Source: Opitutia bacterium UBA7876
GTDB taxonomy: Bacteria > Verrucomicrobiota > Verrucomicrobiia > Opitutales > Seribacteraceae
Reading direction: 5' to 3'
Length of the DNA stretch: 64,000 nucleotides
Assembly (NCBI GenBank): GCA_002500665.1
Contig: DLRY01000038.1
Coordinates: 1-64,000, forward strand
Shown here: positions 36,990 to 44,731 of the stretch, in pieces
How positions within the stretch are numbered: position 1 is the stretch's first letter
Layout: each line of letters begins with the position of its first letter
Notes under the pieces: generated by a model
Database searches by the model: none
Told to the model about the DNA's origin: nothing
Seen by the model: only the letters and a program-made list of their open reading frames with translations
Position numbers and translations under genes: made by a program

Positions 36990-37529
36990 ATGAACGTGGA
37001 TTTTCATATTGAACTGGTAAGAATCTGGGGAAAAGCCGTTGAGCTCTACAACCAGGGACATAAAGACGCAGACGGCTTCCCCATTGAGGAGGACTTGCCC
37101 TTTCTATGCTCCGTTGGCCTAAACCGAATGGATGTCTTCGACTTTGCCGAGGACTGGGTCCGCGAAGGGGCCCCTGACTTGGCTGCATTCCTGCTCATTC
37201 ACGAACAAAGGAGAGATTATTTCATCGAGACCCAGAAAGGGAAGGCTTCGGGCAAGACGATGGATTCCTCCGCCCTGCCTGCCAAAAGTGATGAGATCCA
37301 TGGAATTCGTTGGCTTCCGCGCATCATTCCCAAGGCACGCGCCAAGCTGCGTGGCGAGCTTCCACCGGACACCATGTATTGTTGCGGAGGAGACCGAGGC
37401 TTCTTTCGTGAAAACGACATTCATCCTGCGGAATTCCTGCGGATCGTCAAACGGGCCGGAGAAAATGACGCGGAGATCGTCAAGTGGGTCGTTGACCGTA
37501 CCAAAGGCAAATCCGTACCATCCAACTGA
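36990..37529 (+). CDS. DUF5069 family protein
   Basis: A 179-residue cytosolic protein. The C-terminal half (GIRWLPRIIPKARAKLRGEL, then FFRENDIHPAEFLRIVKRAG and IVKWVVDR) matches DUF5069, whose function is unknown. The N-terminal 90 residues are an added helical part with HIELVRIWGKAVELYNQG and LAAFLLIHEQRRDYF. The ATG at 36990 is chosen; 36978 is also possible. It lies between rnr and the DapF homologue, only 7 bases before the latter, so the two are probably co-translated. Confidence 0.75.
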   Translation: MNVDFHIELVRIWGKAVELYNQGHKDADGFPIEEDLPFLCSVGLNRMDVFDFAEDWVREGAPDLAAFLLIHEQRRDYFIETQKGKASGKTMDSSALPAKSDEIHGIRWLPRIIPKARAKLRGELPPDTMYCCGGDRGFFRENDIHPAEFLRIVKRAGENDAEIVKWVVDRTKGKSVPSN

Positions 37530-37536
37530 CGCGACC

Positions 37537-38388
37537 ATGAATACTTTTGAGAAATATCATGCCTTGGGGAACGATTATCTCGTCTTTGATCCAAGCGGAA
37601 GGCAGGAATACTTTTCGGAAGATGAGACGATCAGGATCTGCCACCGCAACTTTGGCTTGGGATCGGACGGAATCCTCGTAGGTCCCCTTCCCTCGGAAAA
37701 GGCGGATTTCGGTTTAAAAATCCTTAACCCCGACGGGAGCGAGGCCGAGAAGAGTGGGAACGGGCTTCGAATCTTCGCCCGGTTCCTGCGTGACCAAGGC
37801 AAGGTACAAACGGAACCTTTCACCGTTGATACTCTGGGAGGGGTCGTAACCTGCGAGGTCTCGGCAGACGCATCCGTCATTTCCGTAGAGATGGGACAGG
37901 TCAGTTTCCACAGCGATACCGTGCCCGTGAAAGTCTCCGGCGAAGCCCGCGAGGTACTCGACGAACCAATTGAGGTCGCAGGCAATTCCCTGCGATACTA
38001 CGCGGCGACCATCGGCAATCCGCATTGTGTTATTCCCACCGACGAGCTTAGCGAACAAGCGGCTCGGGAACTAGGTCCCTTGCTGGAGAACCACGCCCTT
38101 TTTCCCAACCGCACCAACGTCCAGTTTCTCAAGATCTTGAATCGTAACCGCATCAAGATAGAAATCTGGGAACGCGGGGCTGGCTATACCTTGGCATCGG
38201 GCAGCAGTAGCTCGGCCGCTGGAGCCGTAGCTCGAAAAATGGGCGCCTGCGACAGCGAGATCACCGTCGAGATGCCCGGGGGTGAAATCGGCTTGGTCAT
38301 CGACGAAGAATACAACGTGCACATGACTGGGCCCGCGACCAGGGTAGCCACCATGTCCCTTGATGGGGAATGCCTTGAACCTTTTTAA
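37537..38388 (+). CDS. dapF: Diaminopimelate epimerase homologue lacking both catalytic cysteines
   Basis: A 283-residue protein with the two-fold DapF fold. KYHALGNDYLVFDPSG, IGNPHCVIP and the substrate-binding ERGAGYT loop are conserved. In true DapF the acid-base pair is two cysteines, in EMCGNG and ACGTGA contexts. Here these positions read EAEKSGNGLR (Ser73, codon AGT) and TLASGSSSSA (Ser221, codon TCG). Both replacements are visible in the DNA. Cysteine-free paralogues may have another or weak activity, so the dapF symbol marks family only. It follows the DUF5069 gene by 7 bases and its stop overlaps the convergent methyltransferase by 4 nt. Confidence 0.88.
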   Translation: MNTFEKYHALGNDYLVFDPSGRQEYFSEDETIRICHRNFGLGSDGILVGPLPSEKADFGLKILNPDGSEAEKSGNGLRIFARFLRDQGKVQTEPFTVDTLGGVVTCEVSADASVISVEMGQVSFHSDTVPVKVSGEAREVLDEPIEVAGNSLRYYAATIGNPHCVIPTDELSEQAARELGPLLENHALFPNRTNVQFLKILNRNRIKIEIWERGAGYTLASGSSSSAAGAVARKMGACDSEITVEMPGGEIGLVIDEEYNVHMTGPATRVATMSLDGECLEPF

Positions 38389-39149
38389 GCAGCCGGCTTG
38401 CGGGCCACCCAGAAACGGCATTCGTCGGAGAACTCCCTAACCAAAGGTGACTCTTCAGCCAGACGAGAACGCAGAAGGTCCCTCTCGACCAGAAACCCCG
38501 CTTCCTTAAGGTCTCGACGGACTTCCGAGACTTCCGGGACATGAATGAAGAGCTTTCCTCGTGGAGTTTCCTCGAAGCGATCTCCGAAATCAATGAGGCT
38601 TTCGTCCTGTTGCCCCTTGCGCCACTTTCTACGCTCGACCGACCAGAATTTCTTCCACTTTGGAAAGGCGCGGTCATGGGAAGTGAAAACGAAACGAGAA
38701 CCTGGCTTCAGGACTCGATAAGCCTCCCGCATCGCACGAAGCCTGTTTTCCTTCCCCGGGATCTGCATGAGGCCGTTGAACCCGAAAATCACTCCGTTGA
38801 AACTGCCTTCGGGGAGGGATAGGCTGGTTGCGTCCTCGACGGCAAAATGGATTTCCGTACGCCTTCTGCGCTGAGCCTGCCGTGCCAAGTCGATCATCTC
38901 CCTGGAAAAGTCGGTCGCGGTAATATCCTGATAACCCAGCATCCACAACGAAAGACAGATTCTCCCGGTTCCGCATCCGAGCTCAAGAAGGGGAGCCTCA
39001 CGATCGGGGAAGGACTGGCGAAATACCAATTCTTCGGATGCCCACATTCCTACCCTCCTGGCAGCCTCCTCGTAGTGTTCGAGTACTGTTTGGCGGGCAT
39101 AATACCCAAGGACGTCTTGACGACAAACCTCCTTAAACTCTCTTTGCAT
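38385..39149 (-). CDS. SAM-dependent methyltransferase
   Basis: A 254-residue class I methyltransferase. Motif I is LLELGCGTGRICLSL and the acidic post-I motif is ITATDFSREMIDLARQ. VEDATSLSLPEGSFNGVIFG and AYRVLKPGSRFVFTSHDRAF are the usual following parts. The C-terminal region (FPKWKKFWSVERRKWRKG) is basic and tryptophan-rich. The substrate cannot be told. The ATG at 39149 is used, with a TTG at 39155 as alternative. It is divergent from rplU across about 100 bases. Confidence 0.88.
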   Translation of the reverse strand: MQREFKEVCRQDVLGYYARQTVLEHYEEAARRVGMWASEELVFRQSFPDREAPLLELGCGTGRICLSLWMLGYQDITATDFSREMIDLARQAQRRRRTEIHFAVEDATSLSLPEGSFNGVIFGFNGLMQIPGKENRLRAMREAYRVLKPGSRFVFTSHDRAFPKWKKFWSVERRKWRKGQQDESLIDFGDRFEETPRGKLFIHVPEVSEVRRDLKEAGFLVERDLLRSRLAEESPLVREFSDECRFWVARKPAA

Positions 39150-39250
39150 GCTCAACGACTACTAAGGCCTAGGGACGAGTAACAAGCCAAAAGCCAAGAT
39201 GACGCTTGCCAAATGGGCCGGAAAATGGTTTTTTAAACGATTTTCCTATC

Positions 39251-39568
39251 ATGAAGGCCACAATTCAAACCCAAGGCAGCCAATTTACCGTCGAACAGGG
39301 CGATAAGTTGTTCGTGAACCGTTTTCCGGAGAAAAACGAAGGCGATCAAGTTAAGATAGACCAGGTACTCATGGTCGTCGAGAACGGAAAGCCAACCTTC
39401 GGCACCCCCACAGTGGAAGGCGCTTCTGTCACCGCAAAGATTCTTGAGAACAAGAAGGACAAGAAAATCATCGTTTTCAAGAAGAAGAGGAGGCAGGGAT
39501 ACAAGCGCCGTAAGGGACATCGTCAGCATATTTCAGTTATCGAAATCGAGTCCATAGACTTAAAGTAA
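39251..39568 (+). CDS. rplU: 50S ribosomal protein L21
   Basis: A 105-residue ribosomal protein with the family N terminus [20 protein letters not shown] and the basic [16 protein letters not shown] motif that contacts 23S rRNA. It is followed 19 bases later by rpmA, the classic L21-L27 order. The ATG at 39251 is used since the frame further upstream is not typical for L21. No strong promoter was identified upstream. Confidence 0.97.
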   Translation: MKATIQTQGSQFTVEQGDKLFVNRFPEKNEGDQVKIDQVLMVVENGKPTFGTPTVEGASVTAKILENKKDKKIIVFKKKRRQGYKRRKGHRQHISVIEIESIDLK

Positions 39569-39587
39569 TCCAGCAGGAGATCCGATC

Positions 39588-39833
39588 ATGGCGCACAAAA
39601 AAGGACAAGGTACTTCCAAAAACGGCCGGGACAGCAACAGCCAGAGGCTCGGGGTCAAGAAATTCGGCGGGGAATCCGTCTTGGCGGGAAACATCATTCT
39701 GCGCCAACGCGGAACCAAATACCACCCGGGGCAAAACGTAGGTTTGGGTAAGGATTTTACCCTCTTTGCCCTTTCGCCCGGCAAGGTTCAATTCGACAAG
39801 CAGCACCGTCTCGTAAACGTCGTCGCCGACTAA
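39588..39833 (+). CDS. rpmA: 50S ribosomal protein L27
   Basis: An 81-residue protein with the diagnostic N terminus [20 protein letters not shown] and [20 protein letters not shown]. The N-terminal arm reaches the peptidyl transferase centre. The sequence starts directly with the mature-type AHKKG, with no Firmicutes-type cleavable extension. It lies in the rplU-rpmA operon. Confidence 0.97.
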   Translation: MAHKKGQGTSKNGRDSNSQRLGVKKFGGESVLAGNIILRQRGTKYHPGQNVGLGKDFTLFALSPGKVQFDKQHRLVNVVAD

Positions 39834-39909
39834 GCTTCGAGATAACGTTTTGCCGGAATCCACCCTTCCCGCACTCCTCCATACTTTTTTCTCTTTCCCA
39901 AGAACAGCC

Positions 39910-40623
39910 ATGGAAGAGGAAGGTTTTCAGGAGGAGGACGAGGAGACTCTGCCCGTTCTCGGTTTCGAGGAGACCCGCGTTTTGGGCTCGCTGATCGAGA
40001 AGGAACTTACCACACCGGAATACTACCCGATGACCCTTAACGGGTTGGCCAATGCCTGCAACCAGAAGAACAACCGTCTGCCTCGATCCGAACTGGTTGA
40101 AGAGGAAGTCTCCCGTGCCATCGAGGATCTGCGTATAAAGCGACTTGCTCATCGCGTGGACCTAGTCGGCTCGCGCGTACCAAAGTTTCAGCACAACGCA
40201 GAAAAGGAACTGGATTTGATCAAAGCCGAAAGGGCCCTCTTGGCCGAACTTCTTAATCGCGGACCACAGACTTCCGGCGAGTTAAACAGCAGGGCCAATC
40301 GGATGTTTGAATTTGAGGGCCTTTCCGACATTGAGGAGACCCTTCGGGAAATGGGGGATCGGCGTCCTTCTCTCGTGGGCCAAATGGATCCCTTTCCAGG
40401 ACAAAAGGAAAGAAGGTGGTTCCACCGTCTCGCCCCCCCTCCCAAAGTGGAAGAACTGCAGGATGGCTCAAGCGTCTACGTGCCGGCTCCAGACCACAGG
40501 ATGGATCAAGTGGAGCAAATGGCTGAAGAATTCAAGGAATTAAAGGAAGAGGTCGAGGCTCTGCGCTATCAACTGCGGGAGATCTCCGACCAGTTCAAGG
40601 ACTTCCGCAAGGAGTTCGAGTAA
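39910..40623 (+). CDS. YceH family protein (DUF480)
   Basis: A 237-residue protein matching the YceH/UPF0502 family: ETRVLGSLIEKELTTPEYYP, LNGLANACNQKNNRLP and LNRGPQTSGELNSRANRMFE, two winged-helix-like repeats. A C-terminal coiled coil (about 200-237) is made of EFKELKEEVEALRYQLREIS. It is probably cytosolic and possibly DNA-associated; the function is unknown. The ATG at 39910 is taken. It follows rpmA by 76 bases and converges on fcl with only 7 bases between the stops. Confidence 0.85.
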   Translation: MEEEGFQEEDEETLPVLGFEETRVLGSLIEKELTTPEYYPMTLNGLANACNQKNNRLPRSELVEEEVSRAIEDLRIKRLAHRVDLVGSRVPKFQHNAEKELDLIKAERALLAELLNRGPQTSGELNSRANRMFEFEGLSDIEETLREMGDRRPSLVGQMDPFPGQKERRWFHRLAPPPKVEELQDGSSVYVPAPDHRMDQVEQMAEEFKELKEEVEALRYQLREISDQFKDFRKEFE

Positions 40624-40630
40624 CTCGGGC

Positions 40631-41572
40631 CTATTGCCTCAAGGTTCCGCTCGCGAGTCGTTCCTTGAAGTCCTCGTAAGTCTTTTCGACGCCGGTAAGA
40701 AGAGGGGTCGATGCCCGCCATCCCAGAGAATCCATAAGGGCGACGTCCATTCTCTTGATCGGAGTGCCATCAGGCTTGCTCAAGTCATGGGTGATCTCGC
40801 CTTCAAAGCCCACCACATCCCTAACCATAGTAGCCAGCTCCAGGATGGTATGATCCTTGCCCGTCCCAATATTCACCCAGTCGGGAGGGTTTTCGGTACG
40901 AAGAAGATGCAGTAATCCTTCTGCCAGGTCGTCGGCATGCAGCAATTCCCTCCTCGGTTTCCCCGTTCCCCAAATGCAAACTTCCGGCAAGCGGGCTTCC
41001 CTAGCCTCGTGAAAACGGCAAATCAAGGCCGGCAGAACATGGGAGTTCTCGGCATGATAATTATCTCCCGGGCCGTACAGGTTGGTCGGCATGGCGGAAT
41101 GAAAATCGACCCCATATTGAACTCTGTAGTGACGGCACATTTCAAGCCCGGCTATCTTGGCCAAGGCATAGGCTGAGTTGGTCGGCTCAAGCGGTCCGGT
41201 CAGAAGGGCATCCTCCCGCAGGGGTTGATCCGCTTCCCTGGGGTAGATGCAGGAACTGCCGAGGTTAAGAAAACGATTGATTCCGTGCCTCCAGGCCGAA
41301 TGGATCAAGTTCGCATTGATCATAAGATTCTCCCGGATGAATTCAGCCGGGTAAGTGTCATTGGCGTGTATGCCGCCCACTTTTCCAGCAGCGTTGATGA
41401 TCACTTCGGGCTTCTCCTTGGCCAGGAAATCATCCACCTCCGACTGATCGCATAGATCAAGCTCCCGTCTTGATCTGGTCAGGACGTCCCAGTCCTCTCC
41501 CGAGAATTCAAGGGCCCGCAGGATTGCGGATCCAACCATGCCCTTATGTCCGCTGACGAAGATTTTCGCCAT
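40631..41572 (-). CDS. fcl: GDP-L-fucose synthase
   Basis: A 313-residue short-chain dehydrogenase family epimerase-reductase that makes GDP-L-fucose from GDP-4-keto-6-deoxy-mannose. The NADPH site is IFVSGHKGMVGSAI, the catalytic Tyr and Lys are in NSAYALAKIAGL, and SSCIYPREADQPLREDALL is diagnostic. The start overlaps the gmd stop by one base (TGATG). Together the two genes supply fucose for O-antigen or capsule; no fucosyltransferase is identified in the window. Confidence 0.95.
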   Translation of the reverse strand: MAKIFVSGHKGMVGSAILRALEFSGEDWDVLTRSRRELDLCDQSEVDDFLAKEKPEVIINAAGKVGGIHANDTYPAEFIRENLMINANLIHSAWRHGINRFLNLGSSCIYPREADQPLREDALLTGPLEPTNSAYALAKIAGLEMCRHYRVQYGVDFHSAMPTNLYGPGDNYHAENSHVLPALICRFHEAREARLPEVCIWGTGKPRRELLHADDLAEGLLHLLRTENPPDWVNIGTGKDHTILELATMVRDVVGFEGEITHDLSKPDGTPIKRMDVALMDSLGWRASTPLLTGVEKTYEDFKERLASGTLRQ

Positions 41573-42588
41573 CAGGAAAGATCCGCCTCGGCAAGGGTCT
41601 TTTCCCGCTCCGCCAACTTCATGTCTTCCTCGATCATAATCGCAACCAGTTCCTTGAAGGTCACCTTCGGCTCCCAGCCCAATTTCTCCTTCGCCTTGGT
41701 CGGATCGCCGATCAGCAAATCGACTTCCGCCGGTCTTTCGTACCTTTGGGAGAAGCCCACGTACTCTTTCCAATCCAAATCCAGGCATGAAAAAGCCTCC
41801 ATCAGAAATTCCCGAACGGTGTGCGTTTCATTAGTGGCGATGACGAAATCGTCCGGGGTGTCTTGCTGAAGCATCAGCCACATCGCCTCGACGTATTCCT
41901 TCGCGTAGCCCCAATCACGCTTCGAGTCCAGGTTACCGAGCATAAGCTTATTCTGCAGGCCCAGTTTGATGCGAGTGGCGGCTCTGGTTATTTTGCGGGT
42001 GACAAAGGTTTCCCCTCTTCGAGGAGACTCGTGGTTGAAAAGAATCCCGCTACTGGCGTGAAGGCCATAAGACTCCCGGTAGTTGACGGTAAGCCAGTGG
42101 GCAAATACCTTCGAGCAGGCATAGGGGGAACGAGGCCAAAAAGGAGTAGTTTCAACTTGGGGCACTTCCTGGACCTTGCCGAACATCTCCGAGGAGGAGG
42201 CTTGGTAGAAGCGAACCTTGTCGACCAAGCCCGCTTCACGAATCGCTTCCAGGATACGGACTGCCCCCAGACCCGTGACGTCCCCCGTATACTCGGGAAT
42301 GTCGAAGGAAACCCGCACGTGGCTCTGGGCGCCAAGGTTGTAAATCTCGTCGGGTTGCAGGTCGTAGAGCAGCTTGACCAGTTGCACGGCATCCGCAAGG
42401 TCTCCGTAATGCAAGTAGAGCCTCGTGTCGTCGACCAGGGGATCCTTGTAGAGGTGATCGAGTCGGTCGGTGTTGAAAGTGGATGCCCGGCGAACGATTC
42501 CATGGACTTCATATCCCTTTCCCAGCAGAAGCTCGGCCAAATAGGAGCCATCCTGCCCGGTTATTCCGGTAACAAGTGCCTTTTTCAT
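41572..42588 (-). CDS. gmd: GDP-mannose 4,6-dehydratase
   Basis: A 338-residue enzyme that makes GDP-4-keto-6-deoxy-D-mannose, the first step toward GDP-fucose. The N terminus [20 protein letters not shown] is diagnostic, and the active-site Tyr-Lys is in [30 protein letters not shown] is a further marker. It is followed directly by fcl. A hairpin-forming inverted repeat lies 9 bases upstream of its ATG. Confidence 0.96.
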   Translation of the reverse strand: MKKALVTGITGQDGSYLAELLLGKGYEVHGIVRRASTFNTDRLDHLYKDPLVDDTRLYLHYGDLADAVQLVKLLYDLQPDEIYNLGAQSHVRVSFDIPEYTGDVTGLGAVRILEAIREAGLVDKVRFYQASSSEMFGKVQEVPQVETTPFWPRSPYACSKVFAHWLTVNYRESYGLHASSGILFNHESPRRGETFVTRKITRAATRIKLGLQNKLMLGNLDSKRDWGYAKEYVEAMWLMLQQDTPDDFVIATNETHTVREFLMEAFSCLDLDWKEYVGFSQRYERPAEVDLLIGDPTKAKEKLGWEPKVTFKELVAIMIEEDMKLAEREKTLAEADLS

Positions 42589-42596
42589 GATGGGGT

Positions 42597-42631
42597 CATT
42601 CTTACACGAAAAAAAGCATGCGTAAAGAATG
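42597..42631 (-). promoter_or_regulatory. Inverted repeat (hairpin) upstream of gmd
   Basis: On the minus strand CATTCTTTACGC is followed by a 12-base T-rich loop and then GTGTAAGAATG. This gives a 7-bp perfect stem, one bulged base and four more pairs. It lies 9 to 43 bases before the gmd ATG, where the ribosome site would be, and no clear purine-rich site is visible between it and the start. It may be an operator or a leader hairpin; the T run on its loop is not a terminator position. The function is inference. Confidence 0.35.
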
Positions 42632-42663
42632 CTTGTTCGCTTCGGGCAAGGCTTTCAACGTCG

Positions 42664-42692
42664 TTGACATGAGGGCGTACACGCTCCATTGT
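42664..42692 (+). promoter_or_regulatory. Possible promoter of tRNA-Val
   Basis: TTGACA at 42664-42669 matches the -35 consensus exactly. With a 17-base spacer it leads to CATTGT (42687-42692), a poor -10. The predicted start would be about 10-13 bases before the tRNA. The perfect -35 and position favour it; the weak -10 keeps confidence low. Confidence 0.4.
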
Positions 42693-42711
42693 TTCCAAAC
42701 CGACTTTCTTA

Positions 42712-42788
42712 GGGGGATTAGCTCAGTTGGTTAGAGCGCATGCATGACACGCATGAGGTCACTGGTTCGACTCCAGTATCTCCCACCA
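42712..42788 (+). tRNA. tRNA-Val (GAC anticodon)
   Basis: A full cloverleaf folds by eye. The acceptor stem is GGGGGAT (42712-42718) with ATCTCCC (42778-42784), including one G-U pair. The D arm is GCTC/GAGC. The anticodon stem is CATGC/GCATG with loop ATGACAC, giving anticodon GAC for valine. The T arm is ACTGG-TTCGACT-CCAGT, followed by discriminator A and an encoded CCA (42786-42788). It is the only RNA gene I could identify in the window. Confidence 0.96.
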
Positions 42789-42950
42789 CCCTTGAATTCA
42801 GTTCAAACCTTTGTTCCAATCAGAAAAGGATACCTAACCCTATTAAGGAAGTTGAGAGTGAAATTCATCACACCTCTCAACCCCGCATTACCTGCAGAAC
42901 GGAAGAACACTCGCAGTACGATAAATTTTCATAAGATTTAAATTTCTCCT

Positions 42951-43025
42951 TTGACAATTGTAATGGATAAATTTTCAGTTGTTTCAGTTGCATTTTATGC
43001 ATTTGAAACTTGAACTTAGGAGGAA
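42951..43025 (+). promoter_or_regulatory. Repeat-rich upstream region of the DUF805 gene
   Basis: An AT-rich stretch holds a perfect TTGACA (42951-42956), a tandem 9-bp repeat TTTCAGTTG (42973-42981 and 42982-42990), and a 29-bp palindrome (42981-43009) with arms GTTTCA-N2-TGCAT and ATGCA-N2-TGAAAC. A strong TTAGGAGG ribosome site follows at 43016-43023, 11 bases before the ATG. The palindrome overlaps the second direct repeat and looks like an operator. No good -10 is seen at normal spacing from the TTGACA. Confidence 0.5.
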
Positions 43026-43034
43026 AATAAAATC

Positions 43035-43385
43035 ATGAGTTGGTATATTGCAGTTCTACGGAATTACGCTGGATTTAGTGGTCGAGCAAGGCGTTCGGAA
43101 TATTGGATGTTCACTCTTTTCAATATAATAATTTTGATGATTTTGCTATTCGGAATTTCAATAGTGAGCCCTGAGATAGGAGGCTTGGCGTATATGATTT
43201 ACGCACTTGGTACCTTAATACCCAGCTTAGCGGTTCTCATAAGAAGGCTTCACGACACGAACAAGTCGGGGTGGATGTGTTTGATCTCCTTAATTCCGGT
43301 TATAGGTGGAATCTGGCTTTTGATCCTGTTGGTACAAGATGGAACTCAGGGGCCAAACGATTACGGGGAAGACCCCAAGGCTTAG
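43035..43385 (+). CDS. DUF805 family inner-membrane protein
   Basis: A 116-residue membrane protein with about three hydrophobic helices. The family marks are visible: YIAVLRNYAGFSGRARRSEY near the N terminus, IRRLHDTNKSGW in the middle and the ending LVQDGTQGPNDYGEDPKA. DUF805 proteins are widespread and of unknown function, some linked to phage or stress loci. Its codons are far more AT-rich than all neighbours, and it lies just after tRNA-Val, a common integration point. The strong AGGAGG site is also unlike most genes here. Confidence 0.9.
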   Translation: MSWYIAVLRNYAGFSGRARRSEYWMFTLFNIIILMILLFGISIVSPEIGGLAYMIYALGTLIPSLAVLIRRLHDTNKSGWMCLISLIPVIGGIWLLILLVQDGTQGPNDYGEDPKA

Positions 43386-43420
43386 CCCAACTTATAGAAA
43401 CAGGTTTTATTTTCAATACA

Positions 43421-43444
43421 GTAGCCTTATCCTAGGAAGGCTGC
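43421..43444 (+). other. Stem-loop in the gap after the DUF805 gene
   Basis: AGCCTT (43423-43428) and AAGGCT (43437-43442) form a 6-bp stem around an 8-base loop, extended by a G-T and a G-C pair. No T tract follows directly on the plus strand, so it is not a clear intrinsic terminator. It lies in the 145-base gap before the small membrane protein gene, in which I saw no other feature. Confidence 0.3.
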
Positions 43445-43530
43445 AGGCGTTGCTTTTCCGGCTAATAATCAGCCATAGAAAATAGATATCAGTTGATCAA
43501 TCCCCTCCAAACGTCATACCTTCGTCTTTC

Positions 43531-43698
43531 ATGACGAAGGGAAGGAAATCGCCGCTGGAATGGATCATTATCATCGGATTGACGCTTGTCTTCGCATCGA
43601 TCTGGCTTCTGGCTCACTATAACCTTTCCCGTGAACCGCCCTATCACAAGGGCCCTGGAAGCGTGGGCTACGAAGAACCCGGCAAGCCCGGAGAATGA
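43531..43698 (+). CDS. Small single-pass membrane protein
   Basis: A 55-residue ORF with ATG at 43531. It has a basic head (MTKGRKSPLEW), one membrane helix (IIIIGLTLVFASIWLLA) and a polar Gly/Pro-rich tail ending PGKPGE. Its TGA overlaps the start of the SDR gene as ATGA, the coupling pattern used by many real gene pairs here, and its GC-rich codons match the genome. This supports a real gene despite its size. The function is unknown. Confidence 0.7.
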   Translation: MTKGRKSPLEWIIIIGLTLVFASIWLLAHYNLSREPPYHKGPGSVGYEEPGKPGE

Positions 43699-44372
43699 GC
43701 GGAAGCGTATGCATAACGGGGTGCTCACGCGGGCTCGGTCGGGCCTTGGCCGTCGAGTTTACAGACCGTGGATGGAAGGTAGCGGGTGGGGCCAGAAACA
43801 AGGGTTGCATCGAGGAACTTAAGGCCGAACTGGGGCAAGGCTCCCACCTGCAGGTTCTCGACGTATCCGTGCCGGAGCAGGTGGACTCTTTCGCAATTGC
43901 GACGATTAACAAGATCGGTTGTCCTGACTTGCTCGTCAACAACGCGGGCATGATCAATGCAAATGCAAAGCTGAAGGACGTCTCGGCGGGAGAATTCGCC
44001 CAAGTATTGAACACTAACCTGGGCGGAACCCACAATATGATTCGAGCCTTCCTCCCCGCAATGGAGAAACGGGGACGAGGGATCATCGTTAACTTCAGTT
44101 CCTACTGGGGCAGATCAACCGCACCCGAGGTTGGCCCATACTGCGCCAGCAAGTGGGGCGTGGAAGGTTTGACCCGTTCCCTTGCCCAGGAGCTTCCGGC
44201 GGGGCTGGGAACCGTCGCATTCAACCCCGGCGTCATTCACACCGACATGCTCCGTTCCTGCTTTGGGGAAGAGGCGAAAAACTATGAGGACCCGACTTCC
44301 TGGGCCAAAAGGGCCACGGAATGCCTCGTTGGCCTAAGCCCGGACCAGAACGGCGAGACGATCGTTCCCTGA
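43695..44372 (+). CDS. Short-chain dehydrogenase/reductase (SDR)
   Basis: A 225-residue NAD(P)-dependent oxidoreductase. The cofactor site is VCITGCSRGLGRALAVEF, the NNAG motif is in LLVNNAGMINANA, and the catalytic Ser-Tyr-Lys are in NFSSYWGRSTAPEVGPYCAS with YCASK. The C terminus is short and ends SPDQNGETIVP. The substrate cannot be told. It is translationally coupled to the preceding small membrane protein, which is unusual for an SDR. Confidence 0.9.
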   Translation: MSGSVCITGCSRGLGRALAVEFTDRGWKVAGGARNKGCIEELKAELGQGSHLQVLDVSVPEQVDSFAIATINKIGCPDLLVNNAGMINANAKLKDVSAGEFAQVLNTNLGGTHNMIRAFLPAMEKRGRGIIVNFSSYWGRSTAPEVGPYCASKWGVEGLTRSLAQELPAGLGTVAFNPGVIHTDMLRSCFGEEAKNYEDPTSWAKRATECLVGLSPDQNGETIVP

Positions 44373-44400
44373 AGCCCGGGTTTGATCCGAATGGGCTTTT
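44372..44400 (+). terminator. Possible intrinsic terminator after the SDR gene
   Basis: AAGCCC at 44372-44377 pairs with GGGCTT at 44393-44398, followed by TT and then mixed sequence. The loop is long (15 bases), with some possible inner pairing. The position directly after the SDR stop fits a terminator, but the T tract is only four bases. Confidence 0.35.
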
Positions 44401-44431
44401 CATCCCTTCACCCTGACTGTATATACTTCGC

Positions 44432-44731
44432 ATGCTTACACACACGGTAATTTTCTGGTTGAAGGAAAACCTCACCGAGGAAGACAAGGGCTTGTTTTTC
44501 GACGGTGTAAGAACCCTCTTGACCATCGAGTCGGTCGAGACGGGTTATCTGGGAACCCCCGCCCAAACCCCCGAGCGACCCGTCGTCGACTCCTCCTTCG
44601 GTTGCTCCCTAACCGTCGTGTTGCCCGACCTCGAGGCTCACGATCTCTATCAGGCGGACCCGACCCACCTCGCTTTCGTGGAGAAATGCGGTCATCTTTG
44701 GGACCGGGTGATTATCTACGACGCGGACTGA
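44432..44731 (+). CDS. Dabb (stress-responsive A/B barrel) family protein
   Basis: A 99-residue protein matching the dimeric alpha-beta barrel (Dabb) family: LTHTVIFWLKENLTEED at the N terminus, YLGTPAQTPERPVVDSSF in the middle and YQADPTHLAFVEKC near the end. Relatives act as small enzymes or stress proteins; no activity can be deduced. It ends inside the AI-2E transporter gene on the other strand, a 16-base tail overlap. Confidence 0.85.
   Translation: MLTHTVIFWLKENLTEEDKGLFFDGVRTLLTIESVETGYLGTPAQTPERPVVDSSFGCSLTVVLPDLEAHDLYQADPTHLAFVEKCGHLWDRVIIYDAD

Noticed and set aside
42740..42941. Two ORFs of 64-65 codons over the tRNA and the following gap
   Set aside because: They begin inside the tRNA-Val gene and run into AT-rich intergenic DNA; the translations are not protein-like.
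42712..43530. Genomic island with attachment repeats at tRNA-Val
   Set aside because: Only the AT-rich composition supports it; I found no integrase and no repeat of the tRNA 3' end, so I report it as a finding and not as a mobile element.
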